64,000 nt of DNA. It comes from Bacillus sp. Xin1. Lineage in GTDB: Bacteria > Bacillota > Bacilli > Bacillales > Bacillaceae_G. The first letter of the stretch is position 1. Every line of letters starts with the position of its first letter. The stretch lies in assembly GCF_013314535.1 (NCBI RefSeq), contig NZ_JABUAE010000015.1, positions 1-64,000 of the forward strand, written 5' to 3'. Positions 53,034-64,000 of the stretch are shown in pieces. The notes below the pieces were generated by a model that searched no databases, was not told where the DNA came from, and saw only the letters and a list, made by a program, of their open reading frames with translations. The translations under genes and the position numbers were made by a program.

Positions 53034-53132
53034 ATAAAAAAGCGAAACCAGTGAGACTTAATCGGGCTCTTATGAACACATATCACCTCACATGAGGCAA
53101 TCGTTCATTTGTGCGGGATGAATTAAAAATAC
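53034..53132. repeat. Diverged bcr1-like element
   Basis: ATAAAAAAGCGAAACCAGTG, TTAATCGGGCTCTTATGAAC, CACCTCACATGAGG, GTTCATTTGTGCGGGATGAA: the ends and order of bcr1 with a shorter middle. It ends 24 bp before the prsA start codon, so it forms the prsA 5' UTR. Confidence 0.5.
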
Positions 53133-53155
53133 ATAATAGTAGGAGTGTTTATTGA

Positions 53156-54004
53156 ATGAAGAAAGCTATGCTTGCCTTAGCAGCAACGAGTCTGATTGCT
53201 TTATCAGCATGTGGATCAGCTGATAAAGTTGTTACCTCTAAAGCTGGTGACATTTCAAAAGACGAATTTTATGAAAAAATGAAAGACAGAGCTGGTAAAC
53301 AAATTTTAACGGGTATGGTATTAGAAAAAGTACTTGTGACAAACTACAAAGTCGATGATAAAGAAGTTGACAAAAAATACGACGAGTATAAGAAGCAACT
53401 TGGTGATCAATTTGATGCCGCTCTAAAACAACAAGGATTTACAGACAAATCATTTAAAGAAAGCGTTCGTGCTGAATTAGCAATGAACAAAGCAATTGAA
53501 AGCTCTATCACTGAAAAAGAACTAAAAGAAAATTACAAACCTGAAATTAAAGCGAGCCACATCCTTGTAAAAGATGAAGCAACTGCGAAAAAAGTAAAAG
53601 AAGAACTTAATCAAGGGAAATCTTTTGAAGAACTTGCAAAGCAATACTCTGAAGATACAGGATCAAAAGAAAAAGGCGGCGACTTAGGTTTCTTCGGACC
53701 TGGTAAAATGGTAAAAGAATTTGAAGAAGCTGCATATAAAATGAAAAAAGATGAAGTAAGTGAACCTGTAAAATCACAATTCGGTTACCACATCATTAAA
53801 GTAACCGATATTAAAGAACAAGAAAAATCATTTGATGACTCAAAAGCTGACATCAAAAAAGATCTTGTTGCGAAAAAAATGCAAGATGGCGAGTTCATGG
53901 CTAAGCTTCAAGAGAAAGAACTGAAAAAAGCTGACGTGAAAGTTAACGATAAAGACTTAAAAGATACTTTTGAAGCTCCAAAAGAAGACAAAGAGAAGAA
54001 ATAA
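53156..54004 (+). CDS. prsA: Foldase lipoprotein PrsA
   Basis: A lipid-anchored peptidyl-prolyl isomerase that folds exported proteins outside the membrane. The 282-aa protein has a lipobox LSAC with Cys19, an N-terminal chaperone region, and a parvulin domain at about residues 130-225 ([59 protein letters not shown]). A lysine-rich C-terminal tail follows. The start ATG follows GTAGGAGTG. It lies near scoC and ecs, all tied to exoprotein output. Two hairpins with U-tracts follow. Confidence 0.94.
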   Translation: MKKAMLALAATSLIALSACGSADKVVTSKAGDISKDEFYEKMKDRAGKQILTGMVLEKVLVTNYKVDDKEVDKKYDEYKKQLGDQFDAALKQQGFTDKSFKESVRAELAMNKAIESSITEKELKENYKPEIKASHILVKDEATAKKVKEELNQGKSFEELAKQYSEDTGSKEKGGDLGFFGPGKMVKEFEEAAYKMKKDEVSEPVKSQFGYHIIKVTDIKEQEKSFDDSKADIKKDLVAKKMQDGEFMAKLQEKELKKADVKVNDKDLKDTFEAPKEDKEKK

Positions 54005-54013
54005 TTGTTATGA

Positions 54014-54048
54014 AATAAGCTGTCAGGGGAAACCTGACAGCTTATTTT
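54014..54048 (+). terminator. Terminator of prsA
   Basis: AATAAGCTGTCAGG/CCTGACAGCTTATT perfect 14-bp stem, then TTATTG. Further stems GCATCTAGC/GCTAGATGC (54068-54090) and AAGGGAAG/CTTCCCTT (54103-54127) follow and may serve glpD from the other strand. Confidence 0.85.
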
Positions 54049-54237
54049 ATTGTATAAAATAAAATAAGCATCTAGCAAAAAGCTAGATGCAGTTTAAAAC
54101 ACAAGGGAAGCTTTTTTAACTTCCCTTAACCCGTATGTTATTATAACAAAAAAAACATAAAAAAACATAAAAAAATTGCTATTATTATTTTTATGTCCAC
54201 TAAGAAAGTGAAGCTTATCCCTCTAAAAAATAGCAAA

Positions 54238-54352
54238 TGAAATTTTATCGGCGATTTTGCAAATATATCAATCGTTTCTCACAATATCTCGGCGCAAATT
54301 GATATATATCGGCGATTCAACATAGGATATCGACCATTCGACAAATTGCGTG
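54238..54352. repeat. Interspersed repeat family A, copy 4
   Basis: Longest copy: TTTTATCGGCGATTTTGCAA, ATATATCAATCGTTTCTCAC, CTCGGCGCAAATTGATATA, TATCGGCGATTCAACATAGG, ATATCGACCATTCGACAAAT. It lies 12 bp beyond the glpD stop. Confidence 0.75.
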
Positions 54353-54364
54353 ACGATACATACA

Positions 54365-56050
54365 CTAATATGCTAACGCTGCTGCTTGCTCCTGTTGATC
54401 TACAGGCACGACAGCGTCTCTTAATGCTTTCTCTAGTTCAGCTGTGTATTTCATTTGTTCTTCTTTACTCCAGCCTAATTTTGCTGCCATATACGCAATT
54501 ACGTTTTCTTTCCAATCGTATACCCAGTGAATGTTGAAGAATGCAGCTCCTCTGCGGCGTACGAAGAAGTCAACTGGTTTTGCTGTCATTTCATAGTCCA
54601 TCGCGTATACAAGCGGTACAAGTACGTCTAGCGGCATGTTATACTCTTTTGCATCTGCTTTCAGTTCTTTTGCTAAGTTAAAGAGAATATCAACGTTAGA
54701 GCCATAGAATTTCGCAAACTCTTCTGCTTGTTGCGTCGTTAAGCCGTATTTCGTTCCTTCTTGTGCTTTTTTCGCAATGAATGTTGGTAACTGTTTAGAA
54801 CCACCTACATGACCGCCTGAAATTGGCATATGTTTCGTTTCACTTTTCGGATATGCGCTATGCCCTTCTTTTTGTAGTAGAGATGTTACATAGTCAACTA
54901 CCATTTCAGCCATTTTGCGATATCCTGTTAACTTACCACCCGCAATTGTAATTAAACCTGATTCAGAAGTCCAAATTTCATCCTTACGAGAAATTTCAGA
55001 TGCATTCTTTCCTTCTTCATAAATTAATGGACGAACACCAGCCCAGCTTGATTCAATATCTTTCTCTGTAATCTTCACAGTCGGGAACATATAGTTAATC
55101 GCATTGATGATGTATGTGCGATCTTCTGTTGTCATTTGTGGTACTGCTGCGTCTTTATCATAGAACGTATCAGTCGTACCTACATATGTTTTCCCGCCGC
55201 GCGGAATCGCGAACACCATACGTTTGTCTGGTGTATCAAAATAGATCGCTTGACCAAGTGGGAAACGTTTTTGATCGATAACTAAGTGAACACCTTTCGA
55301 TAATTGCAGTACTTTTCCTTTTTTCGAATTATCTTTTTCACGAAGTGTATCTACCCAAGGACCAGCTGCGTTTACAATTTTCTTACCATATACTTCGTAT
55401 ACTTCACCGTCTAGTAAGTCGATAACGCGTACACCGCATACTTTTCCATCTTTATATAAGAAACCGTCTACTTTTGCATAGTTGACTGCTTTTGCACCGT
55501 GCTCAATTGCTTCTTTCATTACTTCAATTGTTAAACGTGCGTCATCTGTACGATATTCTACGTAGTAACCGCCGCCCTTTAGACCTTCTTGTTTTACAAG
55601 CGGTTCTTTTTTCATTGTTTCTTCGCGGCTAAACATTTTTCTACGCTCGCTTCGTTTTACACCTGCTAGGAAATCGTATACACGAAGACCGATTGATGTA
55701 CTAAATGAACCGAATGTGCCGCCCTTATGGAACGGTAATAACATCCATTCTGGTGTTGTTACATGGGGACCGTTCTCATATACAATCGCACGCTCTTTCC
55801 CCACCTCTGCTACCATCTTCACTTCAAGTTGTTTTAAATAACGTAAACCACCGTGTACAAGTTTCGTTGAACGACTTGATGTACCTGCTGCAAAGTCTTG
55901 CATTTCGAACACAATCGTTGATAAACCACGTGTTGCCCCATCTAATGCAATACCAGAACCAGTAATCCCTCCACCAATTACGATCACATCTAATTCTTGT
56001 TTATTTACTCCGTTTAATACGTCTTTACGTTGTTTACTTGAAAATTTCAT
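54365..56050 (-). CDS. glpD: Aerobic glycerol-3-phosphate dehydrogenase
   Basis: FAD-dependent membrane-associated enzyme oxidising glycerol-3-phosphate to dihydroxyacetone phosphate and passing electrons to quinone. The 561-aa protein has the FAD motif DVIVIGGGITGSGIALDGATRGL at residues ~21-43, the family signature SRSTKLVHGGLRYL, GYYVEYRTDDARLT and a C-terminal helical domain. The start ATG follows GGGAGG. A terminator/antiterminator leader lies upstream, so it is GlpP-controlled rather than read through from glpK. Confidence 0.94.
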   Translation of the reverse strand: MKFSSKQRKDVLNGVNKQELDVIVIGGGITGSGIALDGATRGLSTIVFEMQDFAAGTSSRSTKLVHGGLRYLKQLEVKMVAEVGKERAIVYENGPHVTTPEWMLLPFHKGGTFGSFSTSIGLRVYDFLAGVKRSERRKMFSREETMKKEPLVKQEGLKGGGYYVEYRTDDARLTIEVMKEAIEHGAKAVNYAKVDGFLYKDGKVCGVRVIDLLDGEVYEVYGKKIVNAAGPWVDTLREKDNSKKGKVLQLSKGVHLVIDQKRFPLGQAIYFDTPDKRMVFAIPRGGKTYVGTTDTFYDKDAAVPQMTTEDRTYIINAINYMFPTVKITEKDIESSWAGVRPLIYEEGKNASEISRKDEIWTSESGLITIAGGKLTGYRKMAEMVVDYVTSLLQKEGHSAYPKSETKHMPISGGHVGGSKQLPTFIAKKAQEGTKYGLTTQQAEEFAKFYGSNVDILFNLAKELKADAKEYNMPLDVLVPLVYAMDYEMTAKPVDFFVRRRGAAFFNIHWVYDWKENVIAYMAAKLGWSKEEQMKYTAELEKALRDAVVPVDQQEQAAALAY

Positions 56051-56072
56051 GGTAATTCCTCCCTATTATACG

Positions 56073-56131
56073 AAAAAAGAGACCACAAACTCCGCTATAG
56101 ATTTCTCCTCTATAGCGTGTTGTGGTCTCTC
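56073..56131 (-). promoter_or_regulatory. glpD leader terminator (GlpP antitermination target)
   Basis: On the minus strand GAGACCACAA-CGCTATAG pairs with CTATAGCG-TTTGTGGTCTC and is followed by TTTTTTCG, 23 bp before the glpD start codon. A GGAGA ... GAGACCACA block precedes it and recurs in the glpFK leader. In B. subtilis GlpP with glycerol-3-phosphate prevents termination at such leaders. Confidence 0.8.
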
Positions 56132-56182
56132 CATATCTCCTACCGAATTATTAACTTGTCACCATTATAACACTGTTTATGA

Positions 56183-58508
<2,326 letters not shown>

Positions 58509-58585
58509 AAAATCCCTCCATAATCAATTTAAACGTGTGTAATGTGATAGAGAGAAAATGAATGGCCATTCGTTTTTTTCGAAAG

Positions 58586-58647
58586 AAAAAGACCCACAGC
58601 TAACACGTTTCTATATAACAATATAGAAACAATGAAATGTGGATCTC
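58586..58647 (-). promoter_or_regulatory. glpFK leader terminator (GlpP antitermination target)
   Basis: On the minus strand AGATCCACA pairs with TGTGGGTCT around an inner GTTTCTATAT/ATATAGAAAC stem and is followed by TTTTTC. The 5' block GGAGA...GAGATCCACA parallels the glpD leader. This is the expected target of the adjacent GlpP antiterminator. Confidence 0.8.
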
Positions 58648-58682
58648 TTCTTTTCTCCGTCACGTTTATTAACTTATCTATA

Positions 58683-58711
58683 ATGTTAACCCTAAATGAA
58701 AGCGGTGTCAA
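58683..58711 (-). promoter_or_regulatory. glpFK promoter
   Basis: TTGACA, 17 bp, TAACAT on the minus strand, about 180 bp upstream of glpF and directly before the leader terminator. Confidence 0.75.
58697..58710. promoter_or_regulatory. cre site (CcpA operator) of glpFK
   Basis: TGAAAGCGGTGTCA fits the catabolite-responsive element consensus TGWNANCGNTNNCA at every fixed position and overlaps the -35 box, so CcpA binding would block the promoter. Confidence 0.8.
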
Positions 58712-58750
58712 TAAAATTTTTTCACATTTTCGACACTTTTTACATCCATT

Positions 58751-58893
58751 TTATTTTCTCAACATACAAGCCCGTGCTATGAAGACAAAAGCGGCCTTCC
58801 ACTCATTTTCTCCCTCTGTTTTCACACGGCTTGGAGCGAAAATAGGCACTGACCGCTTCTATGCATTGGTGGATCCTCTCTCACCTACAAGAA
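58751..58893 (-). repeat. Interspersed repeat family B, copy 4
   Basis: CTCAACATACAAG, CACGGCTTGGAGCGAAAA, CACTGACCGCTTCTATGC and GTGGATCCTCTCTCACCTAC in the usual order, ending 16 bp past the glpP stop. Confidence 0.75.
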
Positions 58894-58908
58894 AGCTTTT
58901 CCTTTTTC

Positions 58909-59466
58909 CTATTTCTTGTAATGTTTCCATAGTTCTTTTTTCGACGTTGTAATCGCTGTCGCACCAGCAGCTAACGCTCTTTCCACATCATCCACCGTAC
59001 GAATAAATCCGCCTGCTAAAATCGGCACACCCGTCCGTTCTTTCACTTCCGCGATCACACCTGTTAAAGCGCCTGGAAGCACCTCAATATAATCTGGTTT
59101 CGTTTTCTCTAAAAGATTGCAACTTTTCTCCATCGCACTCGAATCAATTAAAAAGATACGTTGAATCGCAACAACACCCTTTTGCTTCGCCTTCATAATG
59201 ACACTTGCCTTTGTCGACAATAATCCATATGGCTTATATTCTTGGCATAAAAACTCTGTCGCATGACCATCACTTTGCAAGCCATGAATTAAATCAACAT
59301 GTAAAAATACCTTTTTACCATGCTGCTTTGCAAGTGCCACGACACTCTTCAATTGTCCGATATGAATATCTAAAATAACCATATACTCATAAGAGCTATG
59401 TAGTAACTTTTCTAAATCCTTAATCTGCCGAACAGCTGGCAAAATCTTTTGTTCATGAAATTCCAT
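58909..59466 (-). CDS. glpP: Glycerol uptake operon antiterminator GlpP
   Basis: A 185-aa TIM-barrel-like RNA-binding protein. Conserved blocks are ILPAVRQIKDLEKLL, VFLHVDLIHGLQSDGHATEFLCQEYKP, IQRIFLIDSSAME, DYIEVLPGALTGVIAEV and GGFIRTVDDVERALAAGATAITTS. It binds glycerol-3-phosphate and then the leader RNAs of glpFK and glpD, preventing termination (B. subtilis knowledge). It lies upstream of glpF on the same strand; the gap holds a family B repeat and the glpFK promoter. The start ATG has AAGGGGA. Confidence 0.94.
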   Translation of the reverse strand: MEFHEQKILPAVRQIKDLEKLLHSSYEYMVILDIHIGQLKSVVALAKQHGKKVFLHVDLIHGLQSDGHATEFLCQEYKPYGLLSTKASVIMKAKQKGVVAIQRIFLIDSSAMEKSCNLLEKTKPDYIEVLPGALTGVIAEVKERTGVPILAGGFIRTVDDVERALAAGATAITTSKKELWKHYKK

Positions 59467-59574
59467 TCAAAAAGTCCCCTTCTTTACGTCATCATACCTT
59501 TTATAGTACACAATTTAGGCGAAAAGAAAAGCTAGTAGGAGAAATTTTCAGCTCTCTTTCTTGTCGCGCGGCGT

Positions 59575-59650
59575 CGAATGGTCGATATCCTATGTCGAAT
59601 CGCCGATATATGACGAAAAACGGTCGATATATTTGAAAAATCGCCGATAA
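59575..59650. repeat. Interspersed repeat family A, copy 5 (inverted)
   Basis: GAATGGTCGATATCCTATGT, CGAATCGCCGATATATGA and TCGATATATTTGAAAAATCG: complement of the other family A copies, in the gap between glpP and the XRE gene. Confidence 0.75.
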
Positions 59651-59679
59651 AAAACCGCCCCCAATTCAGAGGCAGCTTT

Positions 59680-60129
59680 TTATTGATATGTATTTTTCAA
59701 CTTATCCGACCCTGTGCCGCCTATAACCATAAGTAGTAACGGCGCAAAATTCATGACATACGGTACCCCTGCTAAAATTGTTATATTTGCTCCTGCAAAC
59801 TTATTTAACAGTAGTACACTGATTTTTAATAGCAACAAAAATAGCCCTAACATAAATACACTATCAAAAAACACCTTCCATTTTGGATGCGCTAATTGTT
59901 TACTATCTTGAATCACCTTCTGCTTCAATTCCTCATCACTCCTCAACAACTCATCAATTGTAATATCAAATAGATCACTCAAATGAATGATGATTTCGAT
60001 ACTTGGATAGTTCTTTCCAGTCTCCCATTTCGAAACAGACTGACGACTTACATGAATTTTTTCAGCCAAATCATTTTGTGACCAATTTCTTTTCTCTCTT
60101 TCTTCTTTTAAACGTTCGCTAAAAATCAT
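59680..60129 (-). CDS. XRE-family regulator with membrane helices
   Basis: A 149-aa protein. The N-terminal helix-turn-helix is FSERLKEEREKRNWSQNDLAEKIHVSRQSVSKWETGKNYPS. A linker of ~30 residues follows, then two membrane helices (VFFDSVFMLGLFLLLLKISVLLL and MNFAPLLLMVIGG). Membrane-tethered repressors of this build are common in Bacillus; the target is unknown. The start ATG has GAGGTGATG. A weak terminator (GCC/GGC stem, then TTTTTT) follows near 59.66 kb. Confidence 0.82.
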   Translation of the reverse strand: MIFSERLKEEREKRNWSQNDLAEKIHVSRQSVSKWETGKNYPSIEIIIHLSDLFDITIDELLRSDEELKQKVIQDSKQLAHPKWKVFFDSVFMLGLFLLLLKISVLLLNKFAGANITILAGVPYVMNFAPLLLMVIGGTGSDKLKNTYQ

Positions 60130-60339
60130 AACGAGTTCATCACCTCTCTCTATGCCCTAGTATGAGTAAATGAATGATGAATAGTAAAGATAGTTGTAGT
60201 TGCATAAACTGCGCAACTTATGCGTTACACCGTATAATAAGCGCTATTTCGTACCATATATCATGTCGTTTTGAAACACAACGTATACTTTCCTTTTATA
60301 CAAACATTCCACAATCAATATTTCCTGTAGAATAAAAAA

Positions 60340-60365
60340 GAAGAGAAATAAATACATTTCTCTTC
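60340..60365 (-). terminator. Terminator of yhaL
   Basis: GAAGAGAAAT/ATTTCTCTTC perfect stem followed by TTTTTTATT on the minus strand. Confidence 0.85.
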
Positions 60366-60379
60366 TCAAAAGGTTTCTA

Positions 60380-60580
60380 TTAAAGCAACACAGAATCCTT
60401 ATCACTTTCTTGATTCCGTCTCTCGCGCTCTTCTTCCAAACGCTTCATATATACTTCCCCTTCTTTTTCAATAAACTCATTATCCATATCTTGCTCTTTT
60501 TTAGAAGTATATAAAACCATGTAGCCACTTACGACAATCCCAATAATAACAAGATAAATCCACCATGGTAAAGTTTCCAC
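60380..60580 (-). CDS. yhaL: Sporulation protein YhaL
   Basis: A 66-aa membrane-anchored protein: ETLPWWIYLVIIGIVVSGYMVLYTS is the single helix, followed by the charged DNEFIEKEGEVYMKRLEEERERRN characteristic of the SporYhaL family. B. subtilis yhaL is linked to sporulation and lies beside prsA. The start chosen is GTG (VETLPWWIY) with AAGGAAGGG upstream, giving a length close to B. subtilis YhaL (~70); the open frame allows 14 extra residues without a ribosome site. Confidence 0.82.
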   Translation of the reverse strand: METLPWWIYLVIIGIVVSGYMVLYTSKKEQDMDNEFIEKEGEVYMKRLEEERERRNQESDKDSVLL

Positions 60581-60776
60581 TTGATTCCCTTCCTTTCCTA
60601 AGACAAGCCTTGTTAGTTTCACTGTATGAGAGGAAGGACAAGATTATGACTTTTTTCCATACCAATCACGCACCCTTTTTAGAGTAATAGTGTCAGTATG
60701 TCCAAGATTGATAGATTCATTGCAATTGTCCTGAAGTTTTTGCACCAGAACCCTTTCTTTAATGATAGTGAAAAAA

Positions 60777-60812
60777 GGACACCCTCGCCAGATACTCCTA
60801 GCAAGCGTGTCC
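60777..60812 (-). terminator. Terminator of the neutral protease gene
   Basis: GGACAC...GC / GC...GTGTCC stem followed by TTTTTTCAC on the minus strand. Confidence 0.75.
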
Positions 60813-60839
60813 GTTTACATTTTTCTATCAATGAAACTA

Positions 60840-62513
60840 TTATTTTACTCCTACGTCATTCCAAGCTTTTTGCACAGCTTGATATGTCGCGCTATTAACG
60901 CCATCGTAATCAGCAACAGATTGTAATAAAGCAGCACGTGCCTTGCTGAAATCACTTGTTGGTGTAAGGTACGTTGTTAAAGCACGGTAGTAGATTTTTT
61001 CTGCTTTTTCCTTACCAATAGCATTGATTGTTAAATAAGCAGCTTTATTTGGAATACCGCTATTGATATGTACGCCACCATTGTCTCCTTCTTCTGTTGG
61101 TGGTAAATATTGATAGTCATTCATATGAGCAGGTTGTCCATACTTTTCAGGATTTGATAAGCTGCGAAGTGCATCTCCTGCAACTTTTGGCGTAGTTACA
61201 GCTTCTCCTAAATCCCAGTTGGCTGGATCAACGAAATATCCAAATACATCAGAAAAAGATTCATTTAGTGCCCCGGATTGATTTAGGTATTCAAGCTCAG
61301 CTGACTTTTCAGTTACCGCATGTGTTAGTTCGTGTGCAACAACATCAAGCGAACCTGACAGCGGTGCGAATTCAACACCATCGCCATCACCATAAATCAT
61401 TTGTTGTCCATTCCAGAATGCATTGTTGTAGTTAGTTCCGAAATTGATTCCAGAACGAATTGTTGCACCTTTTCCGTCAAAACTATTGCGGTTATGAACA
61501 TTTTTATAATAATCATATACTTTTCCTGCATTAAAATGAGCATCAACTGCAGGAGCTTGGCTCTTATCTATCCAAGCATTATCTTTATCGAATAGATAGT
61601 AATTATCTGGATTTTGCCAATCAGTGCCATGATTAGTTGTAGTTGTCTCAATAAAGCCACCATTCATCGGCTTTGTTGTGTCTTTTAAATAGTATTTTCC
61701 ATATTGACTACTGTAAGTTGTATTCAGGTTTTTTCGATCCCCAAATACGCCGTTTCCATAGCCTTTTTGCGGAGTATCTGCATCTGTAACTGCATTATAT
61801 GAATTTACAATTGTTCCATCTTCTGCGTTTACATAGATTTGCCAGTTTGCTCCATAAGGTTTAATGAATTGTAATTGTACTTTATAAGCTAAGTAATAAT
61901 TCCCGTCTTTTTCATAAACAACTAAATCTGCTTTTTCATTTGTAGATGTTGCTTTTTCTTTTATTTGTTCTAACGGAGTCCCATTTGTTTCTACAAGTGT
62001 ATCTTTTTTTGCTAGATTAATATGTTTCCATGCATTTGAAATGGCAGTTTCATTTGAAATCTTTGCCTTTGTATTTCCTTTCAAACGGTCAGCGGCAGCG
62101 GAATGTACGTCTCCGTTTACCGTTGTTACTTTGCCATCACGATTTGTATGAACAATGAAACGTGCACCATCAACTGGAACTTTATTAATAGATTGAATGT
62201 ACACATAATGTTTCATTCCTAAATCATCTGACTTTACTTCTTTTAGTGTTAAGTCCGTTTGTGGGTTGATTTTAAATAACTCTTTATTTTCTTCAAGGAA
62301 CAACTTTACTGCTTTTTCTGAATCCACTTTTTTATCAGATAATTCTCCCGAAAGGAAGGATGGATTTCCTTGCTCATCATTCCACTGTTTTTGAACGACT
62401 TCCATTTTGCCCAAAGCTTCTTGCTGCGATACTTGTTCTTCTGCAAAGGCACTTGAAAATGGAGCACCTAAAACCATCCCTGTTGCTAGTAATGTAACGA
62501 CGGATTTCTTCAT
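60840..62513 (-). CDS. Thermolysin-like neutral metalloprotease (M4, bacillolysin type)
   Basis: Secreted zinc endopeptidase made as a prepropeptide of 557 aa. The signal peptide is residues 1-24 (VTLLATGMVLGAPFSSAFA), then an FTP/PepSY propeptide to about residue 246, then the mature enzyme with HELTH at ~394-398, the distal zinc Glu in GALNESFSDVFGYF, and the catalytic His region GGVHINSGIPNKAAY. The ATG start has GAGAGGAG; the open frame starts earlier at a TTG inside the ribosome site. A PlcR box lies 85 bp upstream, so it is likely part of the virulence regulon. Several M4 paralogues exist in the group, so I give no symbol. Confidence 0.92.
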   Translation of the reverse strand: MKKSVVTLLATGMVLGAPFSSAFAEEQVSQQEALGKMEVVQKQWNDEQGNPSFLSGELSDKKVDSEKAVKLFLEENKELFKINPQTDLTLKEVKSDDLGMKHYVYIQSINKVPVDGARFIVHTNRDGKVTTVNGDVHSAAADRLKGNTKAKISNETAISNAWKHINLAKKDTLVETNGTPLEQIKEKATSTNEKADLVVYEKDGNYYLAYKVQLQFIKPYGANWQIYVNAEDGTIVNSYNAVTDADTPQKGYGNGVFGDRKNLNTTYSSQYGKYYLKDTTKPMNGGFIETTTTNHGTDWQNPDNYYLFDKDNAWIDKSQAPAVDAHFNAGKVYDYYKNVHNRNSFDGKGATIRSGINFGTNYNNAFWNGQQMIYGDGDGVEFAPLSGSLDVVAHELTHAVTEKSAELEYLNQSGALNESFSDVFGYFVDPANWDLGEAVTTPKVAGDALRSLSNPEKYGQPAHMNDYQYLPPTEEGDNGGVHINSGIPNKAAYLTINAIGKEKAEKIYYRALTTYLTPTSDFSKARAALLQSVADYDGVNSATYQAVQKAWNDVGVK

Positions 62514-62597
62514 TTCTATTTCTCCTCTCAATACTACAAATAATAAAGATGCATCTTGTTAAGGAGTATACAAATAAAACAGTATCTTGTGGTTATT

Positions 62598-62613
62598 TAT
62601 GCAAAATTACATA
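62598..62613. promoter_or_regulatory. PlcR box
   Basis: TATGCAAAATTACATA fits the PlcR palindrome TATGNANNNNTNCATA at every fixed base. It is 27 bp upstream of a TATACT -10-like box and 85 bp before the neutral protease start. The remaining gap up to the inhA terminator shows nothing else; an open frame on the plus strand there looks spurious. Confidence 0.8.
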
Positions 62614-62958
62614 TATTAAATTTTAAATTTTCAAATTTTTTGTATTTTCGGTAATTCTTTGTTATAGAAACATCATTTTTCACAACGATTTATGGATAGA
62701 GGAATTTAGGGGGTAAAAGGTAGCATGACTTGAGGGTTTTTATGTCGGTTTTTCAATTTGCATTTATATAGTAACATGCGCCCATATCTTAATATTTTGA
62801 TAGTTTATATATTTTTTTACTATAGTCTCTTTCACTTTAAAAGAATAGGCAATTCTCTAGCAATATCATTTCTCGTTTTTATTGAAAATGAACTTTATAT
62901 TTTCCTATCCAATGAACTAGTTCCTAAACTAAACTGCCCCGTTTCTACAATAAAAAGA

Positions 62959-63000
62959 GAGCTGTCCATAAGTCGATTTCACCGACTTATGGGACAACTC
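62959..63000 (-). terminator. Terminator of the inhA-type gene
   Basis: GAG-TGTCC-TAAGTCG pairs with CGACTTA-GGACA-CTC, then CTCTTTTTATTG on the minus strand, 19 bp past the stop. Confidence 0.85.
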
Positions 63001-63019
63001 CCCTTAGTTTCAACTTATT

Positions 63020-64000
63020 CTATCGATGAATCCAAACTGCTCCTGCAGAATTATCTTCAGCTTGACCTACTACCTCAAACTTCAATCCTAGTTTTGGTAA
63101 CTTACGTCCTGCATCTGGGATGATGTCGTTGATATACTGCTTAGAATCATCAAATTTCGCAACCCCTGGTAATCCTTTATAATCAAAGATTCCGCGAGTT
63201 GGTGAATCTACTTTCCATGCTGGCGTTTGATCAAATGAGAATGCTGCATCCGCAATTTGATAACGCGTACTGCTCTTCACAGTCGGCTTTCCGTTTAATG
63301 TCCCTACAATTGCCTCTGGATGAGAATCTACTACTCCTAAGAATCCTTCACCTGGATGAACGCCTACCCAGTTATCTGTAAAGCTTTGATCCGCATACCA
63401 TACAACCATTCCTGTATTAAATACTGGACCACGCGCATGTTTTAATGCTGTGTCAGAACCAGCATAATTTCTCCACTCTAAATAGTAATTATGTTTTTTC
63501 TGTTCAAATCCGTTAGATACAGTAAATCCTTTTAATGTCATTGCTGACTGTCCTTCTGCATCATCAGAGAACACAACTTTACCATCTACAGTTAATGCTG
63601 CATTATCTAACGCAAATCCTTTGTAAGACACTGCAATATCTGTTACATACTCAAATTGTAATTTTACTTTCTTTCCTTTAAATTGGCTTAAATCGTATGA
63701 CTTATCAACCCACTTACCATCAGTTGTATCCATACCGCCTTTTACATCTTTTTCACCAATTCTATCAATACGCACTTTTGTTCCATCTTCTGTAATTGCA
63801 TTTACTTCAAGGAAATCATACTTCGCTTCAAGCTCATAGAATGCCTTGTAATCAAACTTAGCATTTGCCGCATTTGTTAAATCAAATACTGGTGTTTCAA
63901 GTGATGTATGCATGTCGTTCCCTTTTGTACTGTAATAAAACTGCTTACCGAATGCTGCTTCGATATTTTTAATATTTTTGTCAGGTAAGTTCACGCGAAC
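63020..64000 (-). CDS. inhA: Immune inhibitor A-type metalloprotease (M6), C-terminal part
   Basis: The frame is open through the window edge, so only the last 327 residues are seen. They match the C-terminal region of Inh[106 protein letters not shown], and the end [24 protein letters not shown]. The zinc motif HExxH lies outside the window. InhA proteases degrade host proteins and are secreted. Which of the InhA paralogues this is cannot be settled from the tail alone. Confidence 0.88.
   Translation of the reverse strand, partial: VRVNLPDKNIKNIEAAFGKQFYYSTKGNDMHTSLETPVFDLTNAANAKFDYKAFYELEAKYDFLEVNAITEDGTKVRIDRIGEKDVKGGMDTTDGKWVDKSYDLSQFKGKKVKLQFEYVTDIAVSYKGFALDNAALTVDGKVVFSDDAEGQSAMTLKGFTVSNGFEQKKHNYYLEWRNYAGSDTALKHARGPVFNTGMVVWYADQSFTDNWVGVHPGEGFLGVVDSHPEAIVGTLNGKPTVKSSTRYQIADAAFSFDQTPAWKVDSPTRGIFDYKGLPGVAKFDDSKQYINDIIPDAGRKLPKLGLKFEVVGQAEDNSAGAVWIHR

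Noticed and set aside
62758-63123. 121-aa open frame on the plus strand between the protease and inhA genes
   Set aside because: It has no ribosome site, runs through the inhA terminator hairpin and overlaps the inhA 3' end; it looks like chance opening in AT-rich DNA.

Overview
The window comes from a low-GC Firmicute of the Bacillus cereus group. The evidence is AT-rich DNA with strong AGGAGG-type ribosome binding sites, close matches to Bacillus proteins (GlpP, EcsABC, ScoC, PrsA, HemEHY, YhfHIJ, YhaHIL, YdbST), a PlcR-type operator in front of a thermolysin-like protease, an InhA metalloprotease at the right edge, and several families of short interspersed repeats, one of which fits bcr1. 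It is almost entirely chromosomal core sequence. I see no intact transposase, prophage, CRISPR array, rRNA or tRNA.

Layout from left to right. (1) 0.1-6.5 kb: lipoate ligase lplJ, yhfI and yhfH, a LacI-type regulator, a WYL regulator with a DinB-fold partner, a P-loop kinase-like protein, a YfmQ-like protein, and a frameshifted DUF2087 gene. (2) 6.7-11.8 kb: a complete sucrose operon (scrR regulator, PTS EIIBC, sucrose-6-phosphate hydrolase, fructokinase) with textbook LacI-type operators. (3) 12-25.7 kb: yhgE and its TetR regulator yhgD with four matching palindromes, two membrane proteins of unknown role, a secreted nuclease/phosphatase, sstT, an SDR with a divergent LysR, and a second LysR divergent from a tautomerase/carboxymuconolactone-decarboxylase pair, followed by a decayed Nudix gene. 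(4) 25.9-32.3 kb: hemEHY (late haem synthesis), pbpF and the haem monooxygenase hmoB. (5) 32.3-46.3 kb: a two-component system with a zinc-ribbon membrane protein, two copies of the ydbS-ydbT pair, a PadR/HAAS pair, two VOC proteins, and a secreted protein joining wall-binding repeats to a transglutaminase domain that is flanked by a 35-bp inverted repeat. (6) 46.6-54 kb: the ecsABC-hit-yhaH-scoC-yhaI-prsA neighbourhood for protein secretion and exoprotease control. (7) 54.3-59.5 kb: the glycerol regulon glpP-glpFK-glpD with two antiterminator leaders and a cre site. (8) 59.7-64 kb: an XRE regulator, yhaL, a PlcR-box neutral protease, and the 3' part of an immune inhibitor A gene cut by the window edge.

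Repeats are the main non-coding theme. Four copies of a ~140-bp element sit just 3' of genes, bcr1-like elements sit just 5' of genes, and a third family built around TATCGGCGATT is scattered in intergenic gaps. Two intergenic loci share a 15-bp GGGGTGTC-containing motif and end in terminator-like hairpins. They are the best candidates for undescribed small RNAs here. I found no clearly new multi-gene system.
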